Below are positions 63,089-64,000 of a DNA stretch of 64,000 bases, in pieces. Source of the DNA: Armigeres subalbatus (lineage: Eukaryota; Arthropoda; Insecta; Diptera; Culicidae); NCBI RefSeq assembly GCF_024139115.2, contig NC_085140.1, forward strand, positions 433,441,240 through 433,505,239. Direction: 5' to 3'. How positions within the stretch are numbered: position 1 is the stretch's first letter; each line of letters opens with the position of its first letter. The position numbers and the translations under genes are program-made. Below the pieces are notes generated by a model, which was given only the letters and a program-made list of their open reading frames with translations, was not told the DNA's origin and did not search any database.

Positions 63089-64000
63089 TTTTGAACGTCT
63101 TGTGCTTTAAAATGTGAGTACTGTGAGGGTGAGATATATTAGAAATTAGGTAAAAGACTTTTAGAGTGCATTGATGACAGATATGCAAATGTCGTATAAC
63201 GGTTTGGTTGCCAACACCGACTAGTAAATAGCAGGCCATGACCTTGCCTCTTTCCTCGCGGGACAACGAACGGAGTAGCACGCGCGATAATACTAAAGAC
63301 ACACTGGTGGTACAAGTACCACGGTTATCCGTTTTGCTTCGAATTGCCGGACGCTTCGAAAGCCGGACACTTCAATTGTTATTTGACTTTATTTACCATC
63401 TTAACAAGTATTTCTTGGGTTATCAATGCAGGGAACGATTCTTGGACTTGAAACCATTCTAACAAATGTAAGTAATTCGTGATTTGTGGTAAAAACTTGA
63501 AAATTAGAGGTTAAAGTTGAAAGCATGTCATAATCAACGGTGAATTTCGTTTTTCTTAGAATGCAGCTTAAGACTCAACATTAGAAAAACTAAGCTCATA
63601 TTTTCTATATTCTATCATTTGCAAGGGTATTAGTAATTTATAAACATAGTATGGCAGCACTCTTTGTTATGAGTTAGAGACATTGCTTGGGAATTCATAG
63701 CTTTTTATTTTTTATTACATTTTCTTTGTGTCCGGACTTCGAGGCAAGTATTTACAATTGCTTCGATTTCCGGACATGCTGAAATGATGTTAAATAACTG
63801 TTCATCAGTTAAGTTAATTGAAATCAAATGATTCGTAATGAGCAATCATAGTTACAATTTCATTAGATTTGAGTTGCTACACCCCAAAAGGAACATTGCT
63901 TGCTCTCAGCTTATCGATATATACTTATAAACATATTGTAAATGGTATCACTTTATTAATTGTACACAAGTAGCAAAACTTGCCTACAGTTTCTAGTAAA
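63089..64000. other. Unassigned DNA
   Basis: The plus frame 63238-63462 is unrecognised. TTCCGGACATGCTGAAATGA (63769) and GTGTCCGGACTTCGAGGCAA (63729), with TTGCCGGACGCTTCGAAAGC (63342), share a TCCGGAC/CCGGAC word in a loose series. No element defined. Confidence 0.45.

Noticed and set aside
1..64000. piRNA cluster
   Set aside because: Repeat density and mixed fragments are suggestive, but there is no sequence signature to prove it. Mapping of 24-30-nt RNAs with strand bias would be needed.

Overview
The window is nuclear DNA from an aedine mosquito, most likely Aedes (Stegomyia). The best clue is several copies of the tRNA-derived SINE family Feilai (29.4, 51.5, 55.8-56.1 and 62.8 kb), known from Aedes aegypti. 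Degraded BEL/Pao and non-LTR retrotransposons, many miniature inverted-repeat elements (MITEs) and a strongly AT-rich background agree with this. I recognise no intact protein-coding host gene. The longest open frames (up to 210 codons) are either retrotransposon remnants or by-products of tandem repeats. The window therefore looks like intergenic or large-intron DNA. All assignments were made by eye from the sequence and its translations; no database was searched.

Layout. 0-6.3 kb: two MITE-family copies, a foldback array, a broken endonuclease/reverse-transcriptase (EN-RT) retrotransposon on the minus strand that is itself interrupted by a MITE, and an array of 152-bp units with one inverted unit. 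6.3-12.7 kb: an AT-rich domain of degenerate GGAATTCC-like repeats, bounded by two inverted CGG-rich blocks and holding a retrotransposon C-terminal relic, a hAT-like MITE and other MITEs. 13.4-16.2 kb: higher-GC, apparently single-copy DNA. 16.7-17.9 kb: BEL/Pao reverse-transcriptase relic. 19-25 kb: MITEs and foldback elements built from 17-bp units. 26-28 kb: single-copy DNA. 28.7-30.7 kb: retroposon tail, hairpin MITE, Feilai, a CGG block and a 24-bp array. 30.7-31.9 kb: a 1.2-kb foldback with two 538-bp arms. 32.8-33.9 kb: the largest 17-bp-unit foldback. 35.9-39.9 kb: nested foldback-like arrays built from different short units, plus a PIF/Harbinger-like MITE. 40.9-43 kb: single-copy DNA with a strong splice-donor-like site on the minus strand. 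44.2-46.3 kb: an 11-unit tandem array with a dimeric higher-order pattern. 47.4-51.8 kb: inverted repeats, a 142-bp array, MITEs, a second long foldback and Feilai. 52-58 kb: tRNA-like SINE head, relics of an I/Jockey-type retrotransposon and two tandem-repeat families. 58.4-61.2 kb: single-copy DNA. 61.5-62.3 kb: an internally deleted mariner-like element with perfect terminal repeats. 62.7-63.1 kb: a small foldback and Feilai.

The most unusual content is the set of foldback elements whose arms are tandem arrays of 16-19-bp units. In the main family the unit resembles GGCCGAAAGGGTCATTT, the tips carry GGGGAAGGGTCGTTTGG, the order of unit variants is conserved between copies, and the centre carries GTGAGACGTCTCAC palindromes. 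At least two, perhaps three, other families with different unit sequences share this architecture. No genes cooperate here in a pathway; the biology visible is that of transposons and repeats.
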